Made by a program: the position numbers and the translations under genes
In this document: one piece after another, positions 19,512-28,889 of the stretch
Layout: each line of letters opens with the position of its first letter
Numbering within the stretch: position 1 is the stretch's first letter
Source: Pirellula sp.
Lineage (GTDB): Bacteria > Planctomycetota > Planctomycetia > Pirellulales > PNKZ01
Direction: 5' to 3'
DNA: 64,000 bases
NCBI GenBank assembly: GCA_013822735.1
Contig: PNKZ01000028.1
Span: 1 to 64,000 of the forward strand
The notes under the pieces: model-generated
What the model was told of the DNA's origin: nothing
The model's input: only the letters and a program-made list of their open reading frames with translations
The model's database searches: none

Positions 19512-20372
19512 TTAGGCCAGCAGTTCCGCCTCTGAAACCGGTCCGGGACGTAGACGTCGCCAAATCATTCGCAGTTGTTGGTCGCGCCTGCACCGGACAG
19601 CCGCCGCCGTGCGAAACGTCGCGCCGACGGGACGCCCGACGAACTGCCACTCTTCGGGCTGATCATCCAGCGGCGGCGTAAAGGAAATCGCGGGAACGAC
19701 TTCGCCGGCCGGGTCGTATTCTTTCGGAAATGCAAAAGAGAATTGATCGAGCGGAATGGCCAAGCCCATGCCGCGCGCTTTGATGTACGACTCTTTCAAC
19801 GTCCAAAGCTCAAAGAATCGCTCGCGCTGCCGCGAGTCCGGCAGCTGCCGCAAAGCTGCGACTTCGCTCGGCGAAAAGTACCGGTCTGCCAAATCCAAGC
19901 ACGAGGTTTCGCGCTGGGTCGCTTCGATATCGACGCCCACTTCCAGACTTCGCGAAACGCCGATGAGAGCGCCGCCGCGAGTGTGCGACAGGTTAAATCG
20001 AAGCGAAGCTTCCGCAGCAGGCTCGACGATGCGAGGTTTTCCCCAATCGTTCCAGGCATAAGTCCATGCCGCGGGATTGGTCTTCGAATAACTGCTCAGA
20101 ACGAGACGAAGCAGCCCGTGCGACAAGGCGAAGCTGTCGCGATCTCGCGTGAATAGGAAGCGATCGCGCCGCCGCCGTTCCTCATCGTCGAGTAGGTCGG
20201 CACCCGTCTTCGCAGCGTCGCAGCCGTCGAAGTCCGCAAACGAGGCAAACCAAAGATCAACTGCTTCGGGCATTTCGGTTTCTTTGTTCTTGTCCGCGCG
20301 TATGAAAGTTTTAGGAAAGGTCGGCATCGTCCCGTCCCTCAACGGGGAGCCGGCCGACTCGACGCCGAACAA
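19512..20372 (-). CDS. 4'-phosphopantetheinyl transferase (Sfp type)
   Basis: VGVDIEATQRE ... FELWTLKESYIKARGMGLAIPLDQFSF motifs; true start possibly at MPEAVDLW. Confidence 0.9.
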   Translation of the reverse strand: MFGVESAGSPLRDGTMPTFPKTFIRADKNKETEMPEAVDLWFASFADFDGCDAAKTGADLLDDEERRRRDRFLFTRDRDSFALSHGLLRLVLSSYSKTNPAAWTYAWNDWGKPRIVEPAAEASLRFNLSHTRGGALIGVSRSLEVGVDIEATQRETSCLDLADRYFSPSEVAALRQLPDSRQRERFFELWTLKESYIKARGMGLAIPLDQFSFAFPKEYDPAGEVVPAISFTPPLDDQPEEWQFVGRPVGATFRTAAAVRCRRDQQLRMIWRRLRPGPVSEAELLA

Positions 20373-20550
20373 ATTTACCCCCAGGTCATCCCAACGGCGC
20401 TGCGAAATTACGTCGAAGAAGTTGCCCGGCGTTGTGGGGAGTGAGCCTTTACCACCACCCTGCGGGCTGGTATGGTGCTATCCACATGGTCGGCATTCCC
20501 CCCTGGTCTTACTGGCACAAGAACGGACTATCACGAGCGGTATCGCACCT

Positions 20551-21183
20551 ATGTCGATTCGAGTTCTGATAGTCGACGACCACGAAGTGGTTCGTTCTGG
20601 TCTTAAAAGCATCCTAGAATCTGCGGGATTTGTCGTGTGTGGCGAGGCTTCGTCGCTCGGCGAACTCGTATCGATGGTCCAGCAACTCGCCCCGGACCTT
20701 CTCCTGCTGGACGTTCGCGTGGGCGAGGAAGACGGCCTAAATGTGGTACCCGCCGTAAGAGCCTTAGACCCCCCCGTGAACGTGTTGCTGTTTTCGGCAC
20801 ACGATAATCCGTCGCATGAAGCGCGGGCCTACGCCGACGGGGCCAACGGTTACTTGTACAAATCGGCCGAGGTCGACTTGTTGCTCGACTCGGTCCGTCG
20901 GGCCGCCGCAGGCGAATCCCTGTGGCAACGGACGGATCAGCGTCGGTTAAACAACTTCGTCAAGGCGTCCAAACCGCCGGTCGGCGAACATGCTCCGCTC
21001 ACGCCCCGCGAGCAGGAGATTCTAAAAATCCTCGCCACGGGCGCCACTAACAAGCAGATCTCCGTGAACCTCGGTATCAGCGCCGAGACGGTTAAAGAGC
21101 ATGTGCAACATTTGTTGCGAAAGATCGGCGTCACCGATCGGACGCAAGCGGCAGTGTGGGCCGCCCGAAACAACCTGCTCTAG
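20551..21183 (+). CDS. NarL/LuxR-family response regulator
   Basis: MSIRVLIVDDHEVVRSGLKSILESAGF receiver, C-terminal HTH LTPREQEILKILATGATNKQISVNLGISAETVKEHVQHLLRKIGV. Start moved from 20149. Confidence 0.95.
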   Translation: MSIRVLIVDDHEVVRSGLKSILESAGFVVCGEASSLGELVSMVQQLAPDLLLLDVRVGEEDGLNVVPAVRALDPPVNVLLFSAHDNPSHEARAYADGANGYLYKSAEVDLLLDSVRRAAAGESLWQRTDQRRLNNFVKASKPPVGEHAPLTPREQEILKILATGATNKQISVNLGISAETVKEHVQHLLRKIGVTDRTQAAVWAARNNLL

Positions 21184-21204
21184 GAAGCCGCCCGTTCGTT
21201 GCGA

Positions 21205-21651
21205 CTATTTCACGGCGGCGGGCGTCGTCTTCGCCGCGAGATGCAGAGCCGAGAAGCGTTGCAGCGAGCCGGTCAGTTGCGCCGCGGCGACGTAACCGGT
21301 CACCCGGCCGATTTCGCTTTCGTCGGCTCGAAGAATTATCGTGGTCGGGTAGGCCCGCACCGCCATGCGCCGTTCCAAATCAGGCGCCGATCCGCGAGAC
21401 ACGGTCAAGGCCACGAATGCTCGGTTTACTTCGGCCGCCAGCGCCCCGTTGCTGAGCGTCTGGTTCTTCATCTTCACGCAATACGGACAGTGTGAAGAGG
21501 TCATGTACACCAGCAGCGGCAGGTCTTTTTCCTTAGCAGCGGCGACCGCTTCCGCCACATCGGTATGCCAAGCGATCTCATCCGCCGCGCGAACGAAAGT
21601 GGCCATGCCGAGGACTAGCGCGCAGGCCGTGAGCAAACGAAGTGACGACAC
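21205..21651 (-). CDS. Exported thioredoxin-fold protein
   Basis: Signal-like N terminus (LLTACALVLGMATFVRAADE), YMTSSHCPYCVKMKNQTL (CPYC), AYPTTIIL cis-Pro region. Confidence 0.85.
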   Translation of the reverse strand: MSSLRLLTACALVLGMATFVRAADEIAWHTDVAEAVAAAKEKDLPLLVYMTSSHCPYCVKMKNQTLSNGALAAEVNRAFVALTVSRGSAPDLERRMAVRAYPTTIILRADESEIGRVTGYVAAAQLTGSLQRFSALHLAAKTTPAAVK

Positions 21652-21830
21652 GGCAACCTCCCTGCGGCTTTTAGATTCGCCCGTCCTGGGCGAAGCGAGT
21701 TAGCGTTACTCCAGGGGTATTTATCGACGGCGCATGACACGCCGCCCGCGCCGAAGTTGCACGGCACGACTATCCGGCACCGTCGGCAAAGTTCGCCACA
21801 TCCGATCGGCGGCACTCACTCCGCCGGAAG

Positions 21831-24209
21831 CTACTTCGCCGGTTTGAAGATCGGCGGCGAGACAAAGCAGAGCATCGATCGGGCCGGTACGATCAGCTTG
21901 CCGCTATCGGGCGGCGAGGGGCCGTCGAGCTCTGGAAACACGTCAAACGGGCTTTCCGCGGCCGTGTTGAGGAACAATCGCCACGGTTCCCGGCGGGCCA
22001 ATTGCGGCAGCTTAAACTCCCGCGGCAGCGAGCCGGCGTGAATAAACATCATCACGTGTCGTGCCGGGAATTTCGTGCCGGGCAAGCTCGGAGTCGCCCC
22101 CCACACGCTGATCAGGCTATGGTCAAACGGGTTCCAATCGTGCGGCAGCCCGTCGGCGTTAAACCACGAAACGTCCGGCAAGGTGTGGTCGTCGCCGAGG
22201 AGCCCGCTTACGAAGCTGGCCCGGCGTACCGTCGGTTGCTGCTTGCGGAATTGGATCAACGCCGTCGTGAAGCGAAGCAAATCGGCATGCTTCTGCACGA
22301 GCGACCAATCGAACCACGAGGTCGGATTGTCTTGGCAATAGGCATTGTTATTGCCTCGCTGCGTCCGGCGAATTTCATCCCCTTGCACCAGCATCGGCAC
22401 GCCCTGGCTGAGCATAAGCGTGGCAAGGAAGTTGCGCACCTGGCGATTGCGCCACATGTTCACGTCTTTGCGACGCGTGGGGCCTTCGACGCCGAAGTTT
22501 TCGCAGTAGTTTTGGTTGTCGCCGTCCCGGTTGTCTTCGCCGTTTTCCTCGTTGTGCTTGTACGAGTAGCTTACGAGGTCGCTGATCGTGAAACCGTCGT
22601 GCGAGGTCACGAAGTTGATGCTGTGATACGGCCGGCGACCGCTCGAAGCATACAGGTCGCTTGAGCCGGATAAGCGCGTCGCGAGCGCTCCCAGCGTGGC
22701 GGGGTCGCCGCGCCAGAACCTGCGCACGTCGTCGCGATAGCGGCCGTTCCATTCGGCCCAGCGTCGGTTGGCGAACGAGCCCACTTGGTAGGCGCCCGCG
22801 GCGTCCCACGCTTCGGCAATGATTTTCGTATCCGCCAAGAGGGGATCTTCGGCAATCTGCTCCACCAGCGGCGGGTTCGGCACCAAATCGCCGTTCCGGT
22901 TGCGGCTCAGAATCGACGCTAGATCGAAGCGGAAGCCGTCGACGTGATAGTTGTGCACCCAATACCGGAGGCAATGGAAGATCATCTCGCGGACGATCGG
23001 ATGATTGCCGTTAACGGTGTTGCCGCAGCCGGAGTAGTTCTTGTAGTGCTCGCCGTTGCCCGCGAGCATGTAGTAAACGCTGTTCTCGAGTCCCTTGAAG
23101 CTCAGTGTCGGGCCATGCTCGTTGCCTTCGCAGGTGTGGTTAAACACCACGTCGAGAATGATCTCGATGCCGTTGCGGTGCAGCTCGAGCACCATCTCTT
23201 TGAATTCGCGGCACTGAGCGCCGGGCTCTTTCGACGCGGCATAGCCGCGGTGCGGCGCGAAGAACGCCAGAGGGTCGTAGCCCCAGTAGTTTACGCGCGG
23301 CAGCGTTTCGCCCATCCAGCCTTCGGTCGGGAAGTCGTGCACGGGCATCAACTCGACGGCCGTAACGCCCAACGACTTCAAGTACGGAATCTTCTCGATG
23401 ATGCCGAGGTACGTGCCGGGATGCTTGACGCCGCTCGATTTGCCGGCGGTAAATCCCTTGGCATGCATCTCATAGATCACGCTTTCCGATAGATTGCGCT
23501 TGAGATGCCGGTCCCCCTGCCAGTCGAACGTATCGTCGATCACCACGCACTTCGGCGGCCGAATGATGCCGTCGGTCGAGGGAAGAAACTTCCCGGCCAG
23601 CGAGCGGGCATACGGGTCGATCAGCCGGGCCTTGCCGTTGAAGCGGTGGCCGCGGGCCGGGTCGAAAGGGCCGTCGGCCTGAAAGTGATAGAGCTGTCCG
23701 GCGCCGATGCCCGGCACAAACACGCTCCAAACGTCTCCCCACCGGTCGAGCTCGGGATTCAGGTGGATGATGTCGGCCGGTTCGCGATCGTCGACATGGT
23801 CGTACAGCAGCACGCGCATGGCCGTGGCGTTCTTGCTGACCACGACGAACTGGACGCCCGCCTCCTGGAGCACGGCGCCGTACGGCAATCCGAGCGAAAA
23901 CTGCAGCGGCGGATGAACTAACCCCATCGGACGTACTTCTGCAAAGCTACCGGCGACTCCGGAACTTAATAACATACCACGGTCTCGGGGCACGGCGGAA
24001 AGTGACGTTCTTTGGGGAGCCGAAACGGCCGGTGCCGCCGAACTTGCCGACGGTAACGACTTTGACGCCGCACCGTTGGTTGTCGGGGGTATTCGGTTCT
24101 GTTTCCGCGAAGGCTCGGGCATCTTGATCGGTCGCCGCTGCGAGAAAGTTTGATGGAATCCAGGGGTAGCGATTGCTCCGGCGTAGTTATCCAGAAACGG
24201 TCGTCGCAA
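21831..24209 (-). CDS. glgX: Glycogen debranching enzyme GlgX-type (GH13 isoamylase family)
   Basis: YWGYDPLAFFAPHRGYA, DVVFNHTCEGNEHGPTLSFKG, DGFRFDLASIL, FVTSHDGFTISDLVSY. Start uncertain (MPEPSR or MGLVHP plausible). Confidence 0.93.
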   Translation of the reverse strand: MRRPFLDNYAGAIATPGFHQTFSQRRPIKMPEPSRKQNRIPPTTNGAASKSLPSASSAAPAVSAPQRTSLSAVPRDRGMLLSSGVAGSFAEVRPMGLVHPPLQFSLGLPYGAVLQEAGVQFVVVSKNATAMRVLLYDHVDDREPADIIHLNPELDRWGDVWSVFVPGIGAGQLYHFQADGPFDPARGHRFNGKARLIDPYARSLAGKFLPSTDGIIRPPKCVVIDDTFDWQGDRHLKRNLSESVIYEMHAKGFTAGKSSGVKHPGTYLGIIEKIPYLKSLGVTAVELMPVHDFPTEGWMGETLPRVNYWGYDPLAFFAPHRGYAASKEPGAQCREFKEMVLELHRNGIEIILDVVFNHTCEGNEHGPTLSFKGLENSVYYMLAGNGEHYKNYSGCGNTVNGNHPIVREMIFHCLRYWVHNYHVDGFRFDLASILSRNRNGDLVPNPPLVEQIAEDPLLADTKIIAEAWDAAGAYQVGSFANRRWAEWNGRYRDDVRRFWRGDPATLGALATRLSGSSDLYASSGRRPYHSINFVTSHDGFTISDLVSYSYKHNEENGEDNRDGDNQNYCENFGVEGPTRRKDVNMWRNRQVRNFLATLMLSQGVPMLVQGDEIRRTQRGNNNAYCQDNPTSWFDWSLVQKHADLLRFTTALIQFRKQQPTVRRASFVSGLLGDDHTLPDVSWFNADGLPHDWNPFDHSLISVWGATPSLPGTKFPARHVMMFIHAGSLPREFKLPQLARREPWRLFLNTAAESPFDVFPELDGPSPPDSGKLIVPARSMLCFVSPPIFKPAK

Positions 24210-24498
24210 GGGAAATCTGCTCGAAAATCGCCCTGCCGTTCCGTCGCAACATCTACTCAGTGATCAAGTTTCGCTCCGCGCGCGCTTCGCAAAATGAAAC
24301 GCTTCGTGCTCAAGTTCACCGTGCGATGCAGCTTGAATCACGGCAACTGCTCCCCTCCTTTTGAGTTCGATGTCGCGGCCTCTTCGAGTTCCCAATCTCC
24401 GCTCATCAAACGCTAGCGCCCGGCTGCTAGCTTCTGGAGACTCGCACCATTGAACCGTCAAGTCGGTAGGAATTCGACGTTTTCAGGAGGAACCCGCC

Positions 24499-24723
24499 AT
24501 GTTGATGCTCTCGCGCAAGACGAACGAAGCGATCATGATCGGCGACGACATTCGCGTGACGATCACGCACATCGGTCGCGGTCGCGTGCAAGTGGCCGTC
24601 GATGCGCCGCGCGAAGTCCGCGTCCGAAGGCACGAACTTCTCGACTCTGTCCCGACCAAAGTCGCGACTCCCCGCATCCCCGCCGCCGTTGATTTTGCCG
24701 ACTCCGCGGCGGTCGTCGCGTAG
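24499..24723 (+). CDS. csrA: Carbon storage regulator CsrA/RsmA
   Basis: MLMLSRKTNEAIMIGDDIRVTITHIGRGRVQVAVDAPREVRVRRHEL; AGGAGG Shine-Dalgarno at 24485-24490. Confidence 0.92.
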   Translation: MLMLSRKTNEAIMIGDDIRVTITHIGRGRVQVAVDAPREVRVRRHELLDSVPTKVATPRIPAAVDFADSAAVVA

Positions 24724-24827
24724 AGCGCCGGATGCGCCCAAGCTCGCCGATTGCCGACTAGGTTTAAACGGCGCATCCCCCTATAATGCCCGACTTTCGC
24801 ACCCTCAAAAGCGCGGGACTCGGCCTG

Positions 24828-26015
24828 ATGGACCACGGCGACGCACGCTCCTCCGACAACGACTCCTCCGATCGCGTCGGCCCGGGTGACCATGCTCACG
24901 ACGCTGACTCGGCCCTTCTGGCCCGTATGCGGTTGGCTCTGGTCGACGGCGTCGGTCCTCGGCTTTCGCAAGCTCTGCTCGAGCGGTTTGGTTCGCCCGC
25001 CGAGGTGTTTCAAGCCTCGGAAGAAGAACTCCAGAGCGTCCCCGGCATCGGGCCGAAGCTGAGCGACTCCATTCTTCGCGGCCGGAGCGAGCTCGATCCG
25101 CAAGAAGAACTCAATGCGTGCCGTGCGGCGGGCGTCGCCGTTATCGCCCGGGGGACGCCGCAATATCCGCGCTGGCTCGCCGAGATCACCGACCCGCCGT
25201 CGATCATGTATGTGCAAGGGACGATCAAGCCGCAAGACGCCGTGGCCGTGGCGATCGTCGGCTCCCGGCACGCCACGAGCTACGGCATGCAAACGGCCGA
25301 ACGTCTCGGCCAAGCGCTGGCTCGGGCCGGCGTCACCGTCGTCAGCGGGTTGGCTCGCGGCATTGATGCGGCCGCCCATCGCGGCGCGCTCGACGCCGGC
25401 GGTCGCACGTTCGCCGTGCTCGGCTCCGGCCTATCAAAGATCTACCCGCCCGAGCATCAAGCCTTGGCGCTGGAGATCGTCAATCAAGGGGCGCTCATCA
25501 GCGAGATGCCGCTGCGTGCCGAACCGTTCAGCGGCGCCTTCCCGCAACGCAATCGGATCATCGCCGGGCTGTCCCTCGGCGTGGTCGTCGTCGAGGCGGC
25601 GTTTCGTAGCGGTGCCCTCATCACGGCACGTCACGCGATGGAGCAGAACCGCGACGTCTTCGCGGTGCCGGGCCGGATCGATAGCCGCTTGTCGCATGGT
25701 TGCCATCAGCTTCTTCGCGACGGCGCGAAGCTCGTGGAAACGGTCGACGACATCCTCGAAGAGCTCGGCCCCCTGCCCGAAGCCGCCCCGAGCGCCAATC
25801 CCGACGGCCCCACCATTCACAAACCGGCCGAGCTGCTGCTCAACCCCAATGAAAAGCTCGTGCTCTCCGTCATCGGCGAAGGTGCGCCGACGACGGTCGA
25901 TGTCCTGATCGCTTGCACGGGCCTCGCCGTGGCCCAGGTGCTCACGACGATCAGCGTCCTCGAAATGCGCCGGCTCGTGAAACGTGTCTCCGGCAACGCC
26001 GTGATGCGGCTCTAG
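24828..26015 (+). CDS. dprA: DNA-processing protein DprA/Smf
   Basis: HhH (LVDGVGPRLSQALLERFGS, VPGIGPKLSDSIL), Rossmann (AIVGSRHATSYGMQTAERL, SGLARGIDAAAHRGAL, FPQRNRIIAGLS), C-terminal winged helix. ORF-track ATG 24786 overlaps a TATAAT box, so a downstream start is preferred. Confidence 0.93.
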   Translation: MDHGDARSSDNDSSDRVGPGDHAHDADSALLARMRLALVDGVGPRLSQALLERFGSPAEVFQASEEELQSVPGIGPKLSDSILRGRSELDPQEELNACRAAGVAVIARGTPQYPRWLAEITDPPSIMYVQGTIKPQDAVAVAIVGSRHATSYGMQTAERLGQALARAGVTVVSGLARGIDAAAHRGALDAGGRTFAVLGSGLSKIYPPEHQALALEIVNQGALISEMPLRAEPFSGAFPQRNRIIAGLSLGVVVVEAAFRSGALITARHAMEQNRDVFAVPGRIDSRLSHGCHQLLRDGAKLVETVDDILEELGPLPEAAPSANPDGPTIHKPAELLLNPNEKLVLSVIGEGAPTTVDVLIACTGLAVAQVLTTISVLEMRRLVKRVSGNAVMRL

Positions 26016-26068
26016 ACATTTCTGTAGGGAACGCCCTCCGTGGCATTCCGTATATCGCAATCGTCCGG

Positions 26069-26289
26069 GGCGAGCGTCGAGCCGTGAGGCCGACGTGTCT
26101 GGAAAGCGACGTAAGTCCTAAATCGCGAATCTGACTTACGTCGAATCCCAATTTCGTCGTGCGCAGATAACTCGAGTTATCTGCGCACCCCTTGTGGGTT
26201 TTGAGGTTGTGCGCAGATAGTTTCGGTTATCTGCGCGGTGCATAAAATACCGTCGACGTAAGTCTCAAATCCGAGCAGCGACTTACGTC
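26069..26289 (+). repeat. Composite palindromic intergenic element, copy B
   Basis: Arm GGCGAGCGTCGAGCCGTGAGGCCGACGTGTC (26069-26099), hairpin CGACGTAAGTC/GACTTACGTCG (26107-26143), perfect 28-bp palindrome (26160-26187), CCCCTTGTGGGTTTTGAGGTTGT, second hairpin GCGCAGATA/TATCTGCGC (26211-26236), hairpin CGACGTAAGTC/GACTTACGTC (26254-26289). Confidence 0.92.
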
Positions 26290-26292
26290 AAA

Positions 26293-26395
26293 GTAGTCCG
26301 CCGCTCCGCGGCGGAAATGGGCCTTCCCGATTAATGCCGACGGCCATCGCGCGCGACGACGCAACGTGCTCTTCCGCCACGGATTGGCGGACTAC
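26293..26395. repeat. Inverted repeat GTAGTCCGCCGCTCCGCGGCGGAA ... TTCCGCCACGGATTGGCGGACTAC
   Basis: Long imperfect terminal inverted repeat directly adjacent to composite element copy B, between convergent dprA and M42 peptidase. Confidence 0.8.
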
Positions 26396-26486
26396 GATGA
26401 ATTGCCAAAGATCAACTCGTCACATTAGCAATGTGGACGAGCAATCTCCAGGCAACTTTTGGCCGGCCAAAATCTAGGCTCGACAA

Positions 26487-27545
26487 CTACGGAATGAACG
26501 TATCCGTCGCTTTCAAATCGCAAGCGAACGCCGCGAGCAAATCTGCCGCGCGATCAATGTCGTCGAGCGAAATCATCTCCACCGGGCTATGCATGTAGCG
26601 GTTCGGAATACTCACGAGTCCCGTCGCCACGCCGCCGCGCGAGGTTTGCATCGTGTTGGCGTCGGTCCCCGTCGCACGGCCGCTGGCCGCCGCTTGGTAG
26701 GCAATCTCCGCTTGGCCGGCGACCTTGATGAGTCGCTCGACGACGACGGGGTTCATGTTCGGGCCACGGTAAATCACCGGTCCGCCCCCGAGCTTCACAT
26801 CCCCTTCTTGCTTCTTGTCGATCGTCGGGCAGTCGGTCGCGTGCGTTACGTCGACGGCGACGCCGACGTGCGGATCGACCGAATAGGCGCTCGTCTGCGC
26901 GCCGCGGAGGCCGATTTCTTCCTGCACCGTCGACACCGCGTAGAGCGCACAATCGAGCTTCTTCGCCGAGGCCCGGCGGAGCGCTTCGATCACGACCCAC
27001 AAGCCGCACTTGTCGTCCATTGCCGTGGCCGAGGCCATGTTGTTCAGCATCGGCCGGAAACCGAGGTCCATGGTCACCGGATCGCCAACCTTCACCAGCG
27101 CCGCCGCCTCTTCTTTGTTCTTGGCGCCGATGTCGATCCACAGGTCCTTCGTCTTCACGACCTGCTTGCGCTCTTCGTCGTTCAGCAGGTGGATCGGCTT
27201 GCGGGCGATGATGCCGTTGATCGGCCCGCCTGCGGCCCACACAACCATCTTCTGGCCGACGAGCACTTGCGGATCCCAGCCGCCGATAGTCTGCGAGTAG
27301 ATGAAGCCGTCGGCATCGATGTACTGCACGAGTAAGCCGATCTGGTCGACGTGCCCCGCGTACATCAGCCGCAACGGAGCATCCGGATTCTTTACGGCGA
27401 TGACGTTGCCGTGGCTGTCCGTGGTCACCTTGTCGGCGAACGATTTTACATATCGCCGCACGACCCCCTGCCCCGGCCCTTCAAAGCCCGACGGGCTCGG
27501 CGTGTTGAGAAGCTCTTTGAGAAATTCGAGTGCGGCTGCTTCCAT
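26487..27545 (-). CDS. M42-family metallopeptidase (glutamyl aminopeptidase/endoglucanase family)
   Basis: LLNTPSPSGFEGPGQ, MYAGHVDQIGLLVQYID, MDDKCGLWVVIEAL, STVQEEIGLRGAQTSAY. Start moved to MEAAALEF at 27545. Confidence 0.93.
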   Translation of the reverse strand: MEAAALEFLKELLNTPSPSGFEGPGQGVVRRYVKSFADKVTTDSHGNVIAVKNPDAPLRLMYAGHVDQIGLLVQYIDADGFIYSQTIGGWDPQVLVGQKMVVWAAGGPINGIIARKPIHLLNDEERKQVVKTKDLWIDIGAKNKEEAAALVKVGDPVTMDLGFRPMLNNMASATAMDDKCGLWVVIEALRRASAKKLDCALYAVSTVQEEIGLRGAQTSAYSVDPHVGVAVDVTHATDCPTIDKKQEGDVKLGGGPVIYRGPNMNPVVVERLIKVAGQAEIAYQAAASGRATGTDANTMQTSRGGVATGLVSIPNRYMHSPVEMISLDDIDRAADLLAAFACDLKATDTFIP

Positions 27546-27664
27546 GCGATGTTCGAAGGGGTCAGGGGTGAGGGGCGAGGGGCCGACAAGAACCTGCCGA
27601 CACGAAAAATCCACGACCGTCGATCGCGGAACATGTGCTGAAAAGTATACCGGCGAGCGTCGCT

Positions 27665-27964
27665 CTACGGGACCCGTCTCTTCCAATATCCGGGACGACG
27701 ACGATGGTGACCCACTGCGACGATCCAAACGATGTCGTCGGTCGGCAGGTAGTATAGGCCGTACGGGAATCGGCGCAACAAGCAGACGCGCACCGAGGTT
27801 TTTCGATGTTGCGGACCGCGGAGCGGATCACCGTGGATCCATGCCAAGCAGGCGGCGACTTCGTCGAGCAACTCGGTGCCTAACCCCTGGCGACAAGTCT
27901 CGTAGTAATGGCGTGCCTCTTCAAGCTCGCTCGCAGCTTCGTGCAAGAACTCAAGCTTGCTCAT
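27665..27964 (-). CDS. RelE/ParE-superfamily toxin
   Basis: 99-aa; FLHEAASELEEARHYYETCRQGLGTELLDEVAACL ... VRVCLLRRFPYGLYYLPTDDIVWIVAVGHHRRRPGYW, ParE-like. Confidence 0.85.
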   Translation of the reverse strand: MSKLEFLHEAASELEEARHYYETCRQGLGTELLDEVAACLAWIHGDPLRGPQHRKTSVRVCLLRRFPYGLYYLPTDDIVWIVAVGHHRRRPGYWKRRVP

Positions 27965-28191
27965 GGCTGCCGTCGTCGAAGCTCCGCCATGACCTCATCG
28001 GCGGGTCGGCCGACGGCGCGGCCGCTTTCAATTTCGGAAACCCGTCGCGCGATCTCCTCCTGCCACGCGGCTTCCGCGTCGGCATCTTGGGAATCGTCCA
28101 AAGATTGCAACAACAGTTGGGCCAACTCGGCGCGCTCGTTGGTCGGCAATCTCGAAAGTTGCGAATCAAACAGATCGGAAGCTTGCGACAT
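27961..28191 (-). CDS. Addiction-module antitoxin (TIGR02574/PF09720-like)
   Basis: 76-aa; RLPTNERAELAQLLLQSLDDSQDADAEAAWQEEIARRVSEIESGRAVGRPADEVMAELR; overlaps the toxin by 4 bp (ATGA). Confidence 0.85.
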   Translation of the reverse strand: MSQASDLFDSQLSRLPTNERAELAQLLLQSLDDSQDADAEAAWQEEIARRVSEIESGRAVGRPADEVMAELRRRQP

Positions 28192-28277
28192 GGCCCGACA
28201 CCCTGGGATAGAGAACCCGACTACATTCTACGCCGAAGGTAAACCAGCGCAAACCGCTCGCTTGAATTCTTCCCTTT

Positions 28278-28772
28278 TCACGGAAACGCCATCACACCCT
28301 TCAGCCCTTGCAGCCGTCGCCAAGTGGAGAATTGTCCGAGGTGCCAGGCCGGATGCGTCGCCATGAGGTGTGCCAGCATGTCGCCGATGGTCGGATAGAG
28401 CGGCGTGAAGTACTCGATTCCATGCGGCATCGCCAGCCGGCGCTCCGACGCTTCGACGATGAGCTTCGGGTTGCGCACGAACGCTTCTTCGTTTTTCGCC
28501 AGCAGTTCCGCTTTGCTCGGGTATCGGCTCCGATCGGTCGTCGGAACCGAGCCGGGTGCGAACAGTTCGTCCCACTCCGGCGGACAAATTGTCGGTTGGC
28601 TCAAGAGCTTCGGCACAAAGTCGGCGCACACCGCCAAGTGCCCGATGAACCACGCCGGATGATTGAGGCCCGGCGCGGGGATGTAGGCCATTTGCTCTTC
28701 CGGCACATCTTCGGCCAAGAGCCGGAGATAATGCATGGTGAATCCATACAGCTTGAATTCGCGCTCCATCAT
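28278..28772 (-). CDS. DinB-family protein
   Basis: 164-aa; HPAWFIGHLAVCADFV and LYPTIGDMLAHLMATHPAWHLGQFSTWRRLQGL with the spaced His residues of the DinB fold. Confidence 0.75.
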   Translation of the reverse strand: MMEREFKLYGFTMHYLRLLAEDVPEEQMAYIPAPGLNHPAWFIGHLAVCADFVPKLLSQPTICPPEWDELFAPGSVPTTDRSRYPSKAELLAKNEEAFVRNPKLIVEASERRLAMPHGIEYFTPLYPTIGDMLAHLMATHPAWHLGQFSTWRRLQGLKGVMAFP

Positions 28773-28889
28773 GGCGACTTGCTCCGCGGAAAACGAGAAG
28801 GCTTGCGACTCGGCGAATTATGACGCGCGATGTTGGTTCGCTCAACTACGGCTTTGATTTCCCGATTCGGGCGACAATACTAGAAGTCT

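Noticed and set aside
24786-24827. Upstream start for dprA
   Set aside because: The ATG is part of a TATAAT-like box (24782-24787), so it is more likely promoter; downstream ATG 24828 preferred.
28228-28845. 205-aa alternative ORF overlapping the DinB-like gene
   Set aside because: Different frame of the same strand; Arg/Ala-rich translation without motifs, whereas the 28278-28772 frame matches DinB.
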